Shown here in pieces: positions 53,171-62,199 of a stretch of 64,000 nucleotides of DNA. The translations under genes and the position numbers were made by a program. The DNA is taken from NCBI GenBank assembly GCA_905221605.1, contig CAJNDS010002678.1, forward strand, positions 247,501 through 311,500. Reading direction: 5' to 3'. This stretch comes from Symbiodinium natans. Lineage: Eukaryota; Sar; Dinophyceae; Suessiales; Symbiodiniaceae. The notes under the pieces were generated by a model. The model was not told the DNA's origin. It searched no databases and saw nothing but the letters and a program-made list of their open reading frames with translations. How positions within the stretch are numbered: position 1 is the first letter of the stretch; the number at the start of each line of letters is the position of its first letter.

Positions 53171-55133
53171 CTACACCCCAAAGCAAATACTCCAATCCGG
53201 GCTCGCTGAGTGGACACAAGCCGTGACAACCTCGAAAAGGCTATAGGGCATGAAACCGATGTCAAGGCGCGCGTTGAGGGGAAGCCAGCAGTTGTTCGGG
53301 TGCGATGCCTTCAAGAACAATCTCAGCAGCTTCCGGCGAACAATTGTGAGCTGTCCTAGACTAACCTCTATGTGGGTAGTTCTTTAAATGAGGGTCCCTG
53401 TTTGCCGTGTAGTATAGAACACGGCACCCTTATAATCAGGAAGAAGGACCCTAGTTTAGAGGAACAACCCATGTTCGGAAGCCCAAGGAGGGCCAGGTGC
53501 AATGTACTTGGGCATTTGCTTGCTGAAAGGCATATAGAACACGGCTCGTCAGCGGTAGGCGACGACAGCTACAGGTTATTCCCCATGCCTCCGTGCAGCA
53601 CTTGGCATCCATGGCGAAGTGGTCCTGAGCCAGACGTCTCTGATCGGAAGGCAGACGTCTGTGATGAGAATGGGCATGCTAAACCAGCGAAACGCTAAGC
53701 CCTATAAGCCCTATAAGCCCTGTAAGACCTACAAGCCCTATAAGGCCCAAAAGCCCTGAGCCCCCCCTCTCGAACAATGGCATTCTGGAGTCCTCGTCGC
53801 GGTCAAAGATGGTCACAGAGGTGACCTGCCGGTCGAAGGTCAGCTGGTAGAGATAAAAGCCATAGGAGACATCCTCCACCTCATCAGGGCTTAGGGTTTA
53901 GGGGTTGAGGGTGCTTGATACAAGCAGCCAGGGGATTGCACATCCTTGCACCCATATACCGAACCTAAGGTGCAATTCTGTATGAATTTATTTTAATCCA
54001 TTCATCATATATACGGAGTTGCTGTTTAGGTGCAGCTCTGCTAGCGAAGCTACAAGTAGGCTCAGCTTTCAGACAACACTCTCGGGCCCGAATCTTCTTG
54101 AAGGGCAACTTCTCCTCGTGCTCCGCAATCAGGCGCACCAGGTCCATGGATAACGCCACGGCCGCGCCGCGCGCGTACGCCGGGAAGACAGGCTCCGGCC
54201 ACACGTCGTAGGGTGTGTAGTGCGGATCGGACAGGTCGCGTACCACCATCCCGCTGTAGTCGAAGGCGCCCCAATACAGTTCAGCTCGCTGCAGACTGGA
54301 GAGGCGGTTGAGCAGAAGATGTGGGCGGACGTACAGGTCATCGTCAAACTTCAGCCAGAATTGGGCTTCGGTGTTATGTGCAGCCCACAGCACGGCCGCA
54401 AGGCCCTTGCGCCCGATGGGGTACTCGTCAGTCGTTCCAGTAAGAAACACCATATCGTCGAACACGTCGCGCTCGCGCCGCAGCAGCGCGTCAACTTCTG
54501 ACTGGTCATCGACCTCTGTGCCCGCCAGGAAAAACCTAATCCAGCAGCTGCGACAGGAACAAAGAAGGCACTCAGCCCATGCACTAGAAGCCATCATATA
54601 TGCTTATACACTCCCAAGATGACTCAGATTTACAGTTCCAGTGCATGCCCCAGAACACTTCTGAACAAGCCTGGGCACTTGTGGCTCAAGCCACGCGCCT
54701 TGAGTATGGGGAGCCAGGTGTCCCGAAGTGCCATGCGCCTTCCGAAGTTCCTTCGCTGTGTCCCAAGGACCTACCCAAACAAAACGAAGTAGAATCCCTA
54801 GATTGCCCTAATAAGGGACAGTATTTCCATTTTTTGGTTGGTTCAAATACTAGGTCCATGGGATGCTATAACAAAAAACAGGATGATGCAGGGTCCTCTT
54901 TGCTACAAGGCTTTATTTCGTGAAGGGCCATGAAAAGGTTGAAAAGGAGTCTTCGTGTGGGGAAGCGGCTGGCGTTCCAATTGGGCTAAGCTTGCAGAGA
55001 GACTATACTGTCAAGATGAGGGCGGTCGTGTCTGCACAGCATCGAACCACCAACCTATGTCGACCATTTTCTGAAGCTGGGAGTCTTCTTGGCGGAGTAG
55101 ATGGCCACGAAAGCCTCGTCTTCAACATGATCG
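53171..55133 (-). CDS. GT31 (beta-1,3-galactosyltransferase-type) glycosyltransferase
   Basis: Golgi enzymes of this family add Gal or GlcNAc in beta-1,3 linkage. Exons (minus): 55133 down to about 55078 (EDEAFVAIYSAKKTPSFR), 54088-54547 (IRFFLAGTEVDDQSEVDALL; KGLAAVLWAAH; FWLKFDDDLYVRPHLLLNRL; AYARGAAVALSMDLVRLI), 53762-53879 (VEDVSYGFYLYQLTFDRQVT) and 53171-53355 (WLPLNARLDIGFMPYS, then a stop). DDD in KFDDDLYV is the metal/sugar-nucleotide motif, and VEDV is the conserved motif expected after the intron. Phases agree for the last two introns (both GC donors). Signal anchor and first exons are not found, and one small exon is probably missing before 54547. It lies directly downstream of a GT47 gene on the same strand. 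Confidence 0.86.
53373..53471. repeat. introner-like element, family C
   Basis: TGGGTAGTTCTTTAAATGAG plus GGTCCC at the left, and GGACCCTAGTTTAGAGGAAC plus AACCCA inverted at the right, with an internal palindrome GCCGTG/CACGGC. It lies in the last GT31 intron, 17 nt from the acceptor. Confidence 0.88.
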
Positions 55134-55528
55134 CTGTAAGTGCGCCCCCAATCCCCTTTAAACCCTAAAAAAACCTAAACCCTGAACCTGAACCCTGAAC
55201 CCTAAACCCTAAGCCACCCAACTTGAGCTCGAGCCGCCAGCGGGGGCGCTGGGCTTTTCAGCGCATGGCAAGCCTTGGCTTTCAAGGGGGCGGGGCTCAT
55301 AAGGTGGGTCCAGCCACATGACGACTCATGCTCGAGAGTTGCGGGGTTTAGGGTATACGGTTTAGGGTTTAGGGTTTAAGGTTAGGGTGTAGGCTGAGGG
55401 TTTAGGGTTTAGGGCACCACGAGGTGTGGCATGTCCATGTTCGATTGGCAACAAGGCCTTTTTTGGGCAAGAGACCATCTGCGCATGCCGCCGCAGTCGG
55501 AGGTGAAAAGGATGCCGATACCTAGGCA

Positions 55529-58500
55529 TCAGCAACGTGGCCCGACGTGTTGCTGCCACGTGGGAGCTTCCGACATCCAGGGATACCCTTTTGTGTGGGT
55601 CCCTTTAATCGGATTTTGTTCTGTTTGGGGGTGTAAAAAGGTGTTCCCCTGTTTTGGGAAATGCCCATGTAGATGGAAGCCAGAAAAAAGATCGTTGGCA
55701 ACAGCCCTCTTGCCTCATGTAGAAGAACTCCTGCACAATCTTCACAGAGTTTGCGTAGACGTACAGTGCATCAGCTGGGGCCGTCAGCATGAAGGTGATG
55801 GCCTGGCAAGAGGTGCCCAAAGAGGCTTGTTTTGGGGTTTAGGGTTTAGGGTGTAGGGTTTAGGGTTTAGGGTTTCGGCATCGACTCACTTCGGACCCCC
55901 AAGTTGCAGCGAGTGTTGCGGCGGCCTGCTCCACGGAGAAGTCTCGAAACTTGACCAAAGCGTAGGAGAAGTATCTCGTGTAGTCAATCCTGGAGCCAAC
56001 AGCGTTCATGTTCATAACAGAAAAATTGACACAGAGCTCAAGAAGAAGTTCTGCATAGATAGCCATGCGAGAGCTCGAGGTGGCTATATGGTCAGTTCTC
56101 TAACATGCGGTCCCTTATTTTTCGGGTGCCCTCTATTCAAATCACCAGGGCCGCCTTAAAATTAAAAAGGACTACCTAAACCCTAAACCCCTAAACCCTA
56201 AACGTCAACCCCCAAACCCTAAACCCCAAACCTAAAACCCAAACCCTAAACCCTGCATGCTTGGAGAAGTGCCTTTCTTGGGGTCAAAGCGACTTGTGGT
56301 GTCTGCCGATGATGACGGGCACGGTGCCATGTGACATGCAGTCGACCAAACTTTGCGGGGGGGTGCCGACCTCGGGTCTCATGATTATGCGCCTTTCAGT
56401 TTTCTGGGTTTTGCTTGGTTTAGGGTTTGGGGTTTGGGGTTTGGGGTTTAGGGTTTAGGGGTTGAGGTTTAGGGTTTTTCGGGTTTAGGGTTCTATCCCG
56501 GCCCCAGCCATGCGAGCACTACAGTCTGATACAATCTGCAAGCACGTGCAAGTCAAAGCTTCAGCCAAAGGTCGTCCTGGTCCAACATCCGCAGTACCTT
56601 ACATGAGTTCTGCTGAAAGAGCGGACCAGATCAGACAAGCGGACAGGCCGAGGACGAAAGTAGCCAGCTTGATTGCGAAGCGAGTTTGAAAACCTACAAA
56701 CAGGAGCAGCCAATACAAGCCACCCTAAACCCTAAACCCTATAAACTCTAAACCCTAAACCCTAAACCCTATAAACTCTAAACCCTAAACCCTTACATGC
56801 ATGCCGTCTCGGGCACTGAGAACGTGAAGTTCTTGAAGGCCCGATGCCGGGTCTCAAAGGTGCCATCGTCAATGAAGTAGCCTTGGGGCGTGCACTCCCA
56901 AGTCTGAGCGCCGCCCAGCTTCCTATATACTCTGAACCCTATACATCCCTAAACCCTAACCCTAGCCCTAAACCCTAAACCCCTAACCCGAAACCCTAAA
57001 CTCGAAGCCGTAAACATCCCTAAACCCTCAACCCTAGGTCCCACATCCTTGCCATGTCGCTGGCCGGCATAAGCACCTTTGCCTCCTCCAGCTCCTGCCA
57101 CACAGAGGCTTTCGGCCGTTTCGACTAAACCCTAAACCCTAAACCCTAAACCCTAAATCCTAAACCCTAAACCCTAAGCCCTGATCAGATTTGCCCAGCA
57201 TCAGCCCGACAGCTTTTGCTGTTTGACAGGCTGTGAGATAGGGCTTAGGGCTTATACAGGGTTTAAGGTTTAAGGTTTAGGGTTTAAGGTTAGAGTTTAC
57301 GGTTTATAGGGTTTAGTACAGGAGCCGAAGATAGCTCCAAAGTAACACACCCACACACACACACTCTCTCTCTCTCTCTCTCGCTTCTTTCCCCCACGAA
57401 TGCCCGGACATGATGATAACATAAAACTATAGTCGGAACACCGATTCTGCTTTGAACAGTTCCCTATGAGAAGCTGCGCAATGGGTCTGACTTGCTCCGA
57501 GCGAAAGAGGATTGCCTGAGCTTCTTGGGCTCCACAAGTTGCGCTAGGGGCGCTGCTGCAGCCTAAAAATCCCAATAGATACATGGGTCGTTCTCTAAAT
57601 TATGGGCACCTGTTTGAGTCCTATTTGCAAAGTACAGCACCTTATACAAGGGGCGCCCCCAAGAGGGACCTTAATTTAGAGAACTACGCAGGTATCAACA
57701 TCACCGGATCGTCCAGCTCCCCTAAACCCTAAACCCTAAACCGAACTTCTAAGACTGCTCCACGCCTGGCGATGGCTGTCGCCGGCCGGTAAGAAGACCT
57801 CGGCCGCGCGCGAGATCGGCCATGCACCGTACACAGCAAGGCAGTGGGCTTAAGGGCCTTTTGGGCTTAGGGCTTATAAGGCTTAGGGCTTATAAGGCTT
57901 AAGGCTTAGAAGGGTCTTTTTTGCTTGGAAGGGTTTAGGGCTTAGGGTTTAGGGTCAGGTGAAGTATTCTTCAAACTCTCTCATTTCTGCAGCACCTCTA
58001 AGTGGCTCAGTGCTTGGCTGACATGCCCTCCCGGCGCCATTCGATGGGGGCCGCCTCCTTCAGCCTGGAACTCCGCAGGAAAGAACATGGCAAGGGCGAG
58101 GTATGGGCCCGAAGGATTAGACCAGACATGCGACGCGAGCTGCGATTTCTTTATCGACAGCAAAGGATGATAGAAATGAACGAAACACTAGCTCAATGAA
58201 TCTAAACCCTCAACCTAAACCCTAAACCCTAAACCCTAAACCCTAAACCTATGGTGCAAGGGCACTGGGCCAGCTCGCGGGAGAGGTCGCCCAGACGGAA
58301 GTCCCGGTCTTCAAGGAAGTACCTTGGGAATGCCGGTTGGGTGGTATCCTAGGCACCATTTTTTTGAGGGCTAGAAAACGTTTGGGGGGATTTTGGGGTG
58401 GGCTGGTGGGCAAGGGGCTTTTGACTGCAAGCACTGCGCTCGGAAGTCAGGTCTCAGGATGAACTTGCTGCAGGTGCTGCGCAACATCGTGGCTAACGAC

Positions 58501-59209
58501 CGCATGCTGCTCCCGGGACTGCTTTTTTGTTTTTTTGTTTTTTTTTTTTGGGGGGGGAGGCGGGGTTTGCAATCCGGGGCTTCGGGATTCAGGGTGCCGC
58601 CCAGGCACATCTTGCCTTCTGCCCCAAGCCATGGCGCCTCGTTGATGTCATCGGTGACGATGATGTCCTGGGCAGCTTTGAGGTTCTCGGCTGCCGGACG
58701 TAGCGGGTTTTCGTCACGTGGGAAGGCGCTTGGCTGAAAACCTACAAAACGAAACACCATGCACCCCACATGAGAAAATGTATATATATATATATATGTT
58801 ATATATATATATATATATATTGATATTTATATGAATTTTTATATTTATACATTTGCTCGGGCTAAGCTGCGAAAAAGTCGGCAGCCCCCTGGGGCAAGAT
58901 GCCAGACTTGCGGCTCGTCTGCGGCCAGTGCAGAACCCGACACGACGCGCTCGTGTCTGCGGTCGCCTTGAGTCTCGCATCTTAGGGAAAATGGGGTGAT
59001 GGCTTGTAAGCACGGCCTATGTTGCTAAAGCGCCAAAGGGGTCAGCACATGAAGAGATGCCTGATTCTTGGATTAAGTTTGTGGGCCCTCACCTCCTGGC
59101 GACTGCATCTCTTTCACTGCAGCCAGGCCACCGCTGAGTAGTTGGTTGCATCGTAGATCTTGACCGGGCGCGCGGCCGTAGCGAGTAGGGCCAGCAGCCA
59201 TCGTATCAT
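55529..59209 (-). CDS. GT47 exostosin-type glycosyltransferase, secretory
   Basis: GT47 enzymes build glycan chains in the Golgi. Exons (minus): 59118-59209 (ATG, MIRWLLALLATAARPVKIYD; signal-like), 58851-58980, about 58600-58733 (DENPLRPAAENLKAAQDIIV), about 58240-58317 (FLEDRDFRLGDLSRELAQCP), about 57745-57838, about 57050-57118, 56797-56922 (TWECTPQGYFIDDGTFETRH), 56603-56693, 56498-56535, 56291-56392 (RIIMRPEVGTPPQSLVDCMS then HGTVPVIIG), 55890-55989 (IDYTRYFSYALVKFRDFSVE), 55706-55802 and 55529-55566 (stop). The RIIMRPEVG...HGTVPVII block is the exostosin hallmark. All phases from 56922 to the stop agree, as do the first three exons. The joins from about 58600 to 57050 are not resolved, so the span could hold two genes. 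Confidence 0.84.
56092..56178. repeat. introner-like element, family C, diverged
   Basis: GGTCAGTTCTCTAACATGCG plus GTCCC at the left and AAAAAGGACTACCTA at the right. It lies in the GT47 intron between 56291-56392 and 55890-55989. Confidence 0.6.
57584..57689. repeat. introner-like element, family C
   Basis: GGGTCGTTCTCTAAATTATG plus GGCACC at the left and GGGACCTTAATTTAGAGAAC plus TACGCA inverted at the right. It lies in a GT47 intron. Confidence 0.85.
58778..58830. repeat. AT microsatellite
   Basis: TATATA tract in a GT47 intron between exons 58851-58980 and about 58600-58733. Confidence 0.95.
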
Positions 59210-59329
59210 GGACTTTTGCAGGGGCTGTCCCATTGTTCTACAAGTAGATGGAGGTCATAGCCCTGACTGGAGTAATATAAGCATTCTGAAATTATGACTT
59301 GGGTGCCTCAACTCAAGTACACGTGAATT

Positions 59330-59390
59330 ATTGTGAGGGGCGATATAGGCTGATATAGGTGAAATATTGTGAGGGGCGATATAGGTGTCG
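59330..59390. repeat. 33-bp tandem direct repeat
   Basis: AATTATTGTGAGGGGCGATA plus TAGG is repeated as AATATTGTGAGGGGCGATAT plus AGG. No gene is seen from 59220 to 60040 apart from weak minus frames near 59650-59860. Confidence 0.8.
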
Positions 59391-59879
59391 GACCGGTGCA
59401 TTCGTGGGGGTGGCTGCTTCAAGGTGGCCTATTATATAGGGCCTGTCGTTTCCACTTTCTTCCCAACGCTCGTGGGCACTACCGGGGCCTGAATGATTCA
59501 TCACTCGCTACCTCTATATAATTAACTTGTGGTAGCCCAATATAAACTCCCCGCACATGCCAAGTCTGTTTCCATTCTTCAAAGGCGAACCTTTGGAATC
59601 GGTTGAGGGCTCCAGACTTGTGGGTGCTAGGTTGAAGTGCTACGAGTACTTAAGGCTCAAGGAACTGCCGAGCCCCGAATGCTGGACCGATGGCTTGTCG
59701 ATTAAGGCCATGGAGTGACCATGGAGAGAGCGTCGTGCGCTTGAAGTGAGTGCGGCTGTAGGCAGGGCAATGGAAAGAATGCGCAGAGAACCACGGCACT
59801 TCTGCACACGCTCGCTCCTTGTGGTCCAACACCCTATCCCCATCCCCACAGCCGTCAGCATAATAGAGCCGCTTTAATG

Positions 59880-59966
59880 AATAGAAGAGGGTTTTAGGAG
59901 TTATTACAATATAAATATAAAAGGGACCATAAGGAAACACAATGAGTAATTATTCCGACCCCTATA
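59880..59966. repeat. introner-like element, family B, copy 3
   Basis: GAATAGAAGAGGGTTTTAGG at the left; GGGACCATAAGGAAACACAA and GTAATTATTCCGACCCCTAT at the right. It suggests an intron here in a gene I could not identify. Confidence 0.8.
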
Positions 59967-60046
59967 TGAGAGGTATCGGCCCCCATCGAAGTCCTGTCAT
60001 CCGGGTTCACCTCGTCTTGGCGGGGATCTGCCGGAGTCGGATAGCC

Positions 60047-60781
60047 TCAGTGGGGCCATTCTTGGGCAGCCCAGAACATTGCAGCCAGCTTTATAGTGCT
60101 TGAGGGTAGGGGTTTTGAGGCTAAAGTATACTGGGGTTCGGGTTGGTCATTGGGTCGTGGCGCCCAGGAACCTGTGCCAGGAGCCATGGGCGTTCCCGGG
60201 CCTGCCTGGGGGCTGTCGGCGGCTGCCTGCGGGCAAGATGCAGGCTGCAAGCAGCTGTGGCCCCCCAAACATGCAGAATCTCTATGGCAAAGATTCCCCA
60301 CAACCATGACAACGGAAAAGCACCAACAGTTCTTGAAGAAGGGCACTGGAACCGTGAGCCCTTCATTGGTGACCGAATTAAGGACCAAAGCAGGCGCAAG
60401 CCTGCGAAGCAGGGGACGCCCCTGGTCGTCTGAGGAGCGTGTGGATGTCGGTCGGGCGAACCTTACAGCTTGGGGAGGGCTTGCATGGGCCTGCGAATGA
60501 ACCTCAAGACTCTTCAAGCAGATGAGGGCACGATTCTTTCCGGGATGTTGGGGAAGCAGTTGGGGTTCAGTTAAGAGATCTCCAGGCTGATCGCAACCCT
60601 CGAGTGTCACTGTGGTTGCCTGACACGAGCACTCTTGGGCCCAAAGCCCATTTGGAGTTGCTACCCTCATTGAAGACCACGAACGCGGAGCCCCTGTAGA
60701 TGGGCTCCCCCAGAATCTGCCTTGGCGGAATGTGCCACATGCTATGTTTCTGCGTGCTGGTATGTTGGATGTCAACCCCAA
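60047..60781 (-). CDS. weak open frame, 244 codons
   Basis: Long minus frame whose parts resemble exons (SVTNEGLTVPVPFFKNCWCF; GTFRQGRFWGSPSTGAPRSW), but the plus strand 60096-60500 is also open (LWPPKHAESLWQRFPTTMTT). There is no recognised domain. I treat it as possible exon sequence only. Confidence 0.2.
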   Translation of the reverse strand: MGLTSNIPARRNIACGTFRQGRFWGSPSTGAPRSWSSMRVATPNGLWAQECSCQATTVTLEGCDQPGDLLTEPQLLPQHPGKNRALICLKSLEVHSQAHASPPQAVRFARPTSTRSSDDQGRPLLRRLAPALVLNSVTNEGLTVPVPFFKNCWCFSVVMVVGNLCHRDSACLGGHSCLQPASCPQAAADSPQAGPGTPMAPGTGSWAPRPNDQPEPQYTLASKPLPSSTIKLAAMFWAAQEWPH

Positions 60782-60949
60782 GCCCTTACAAACCCTAAAC
60801 CCTTAAACCCTAACTTCAAACCGTAAACCTTAAACCCTAAACCCCAACTTGCAACCAAAAAGCTTATAAGGTTTCAAGCAATTCTTGCTTCTGGAGCTGT
60901 CCCCTAACTCATGAGCCCTCAGACTGCAGGTCATGTTCCATGTTTTGAC

Positions 60950-61076
60950 TTGGTAGCCCAGTAACCATCTTATAATAAGGGCACCCTTTCTGGGCTATTT
61001 CTTTTCTTGATAATTAATTTCTGAGTGAACCCAGAAGCAAAACAAAAAGGGTAAAGGGCACCACTGGGCTACCAAG
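60950..61076. repeat. introner-like element, family F, copy 2
   Basis: TTGGTAGCCCAGTAACCATC at the left and ACTGGGCTACCAAG inverted at the right; internal ACCCTTTCTGGGCTA and AAAAGGGTAAAGGGC are also partly inverted, giving a nested palindrome. Confidence 0.85.
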
Positions 61077-61107
61077 CTTTGACCCAACTCCTGCAAAAGA
61101 CAGAAAC

Positions 61108-61197
61108 TTGGGGAGCCCCACACGTCCACCTTTGAGATCTCCTGCACCACGCCATCCTCGATCCAGATCCCTCGCGACTTGCTCCAGACCTCATCGA
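61108..61197 (-). CDS. orphan exon
   Basis: Minus frame DEVWSKSRGIWIEDGVVQEI then SKVDVWGSP, flanked by family F and family E elements, which fits an exon between two introner-type introns. The family is not recognised. Confidence 0.36.
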
Positions 61198-61217
61198 CTC
61201 AAGCAGCCTCCCCAAAA

Positions 61218-61338
61218 TGGTTTCTTACTAAAAATAGGGGTACCCCTTTGAGACCCCAAATAGAATAGAATCCCCTTAAAGGGACCCCCTGAGAAAGGGT
61301 ACCCCTTAAAAGGGTACCCCTATTTTCGGAAACCCCCA
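61218..61338. repeat. introner-like element, family E, copy 3
   Basis: Ends TGGTTTCTTACTAAAAATAG plus GGGTACCCC and, inverted, GGGTACCCCTATTTTCGGAA plus ACCCCCA. Internal GGTACCCCTT repeats. Confidence 0.85.
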
Positions 61339-62073
61339 ACAAGTCTTAAAAGAATTCAGGTGCCCTGTATGCGGCGAAGAATAAGGCTTGGGGCTGATAC
61401 GTGTAGTGCCTCTTGGGTCGAAGTAGCTTTCATCATAGGAGTCAATGCATCCTTGGGGGCCTGGTACGAGTAGCACACAACTCCCACGTTCAGGTGGCTC
61501 GTTGTTGTGGCCCACTTTACCGCAGTCAAACAGCCGCTGCTCAAACAAGAGCATCGCAGCGTGACTTCCAGAGACCGACCCTCAGCAAAGCATTTTGATC
61601 ACGACTTTGAGGCGGGGGCGTGGACCTTGTCTCCTGAGCAGATGCAGCACGACCCTTTAAGTAGTCAGCTGTGTTTCGGGGGGCCCATACTTGAATCAGC
61701 TCCCCAAAAAAGAGCAGGTCACATACACGTATGTGCCCAAAGATTGACCATTGGGCAGGCCCAAACATGCACATATTTCTTATGGGACTTAATCACAGGG
61801 TGCCTCACCATGCCTTAAGGATTTCTTACTTCGGTGCCGGTTGCAGCGTCGTTTGTCACCTATGCTTGCTGTGAAAATGGCGGTTGAAGAGGGCTCCAAT
61901 GCGCGCTTCTGGGCTTCCTGGTCAACTGCTTTCGGACCTCCTTGCTAAAGTACCTGTAGTTGAGGAACTTTAAAGGTATCGTCCTTGCAACCCAGATTAG
62001 GGCCCCGGCTATAACTCTACTTGTAGCGAGGGGCTCCCCAACTCTAAACTCACGTGATCCCCACAACCCTCAA

Positions 62074-62157
62074 TCACGAAAGCACCAGTCCTTCAGCGAG
62101 CGCCGCCTCGACGCGCTTGGCCGAAGGCCCCGGAATCACCAGGCTCTCGAAGAGATC
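62074..62157 (-). CDS. orphan terminal exon
   Basis: Minus exon entered from a GCAG acceptor and reading DLFESLVIPGPSAKRVEAAL then AEGLVLS and a TGA stop. It looks like the 3' end of a gene lying to the right (62.2 kb upward). The plus strand is also open (SERRLDALGRRPRNHQALEE), so the strand call rests on the acceptor and the cluster orientation. The family is not recognised. Confidence 0.36.
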   Translation of the reverse strand, partial: DLFESLVIPGPSAKRVEAALAEGLVLS

Positions 62158-62199
62158 CTGCTAGTGCTTATGGATGTTTATGCGGTTTCGGCAGCTTTA

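Noticed and set aside
56610-56690. Minus frame resembling a membrane segment (FAIKLATFVLGLSACLIW)
   Set aside because: The splice phases of the GT47 gene require a different frame of the same exon (NQAGYFRPRPVRLSDLVR) that ends at a GTAAGG donor, so the hydrophobic frame is a shadow.
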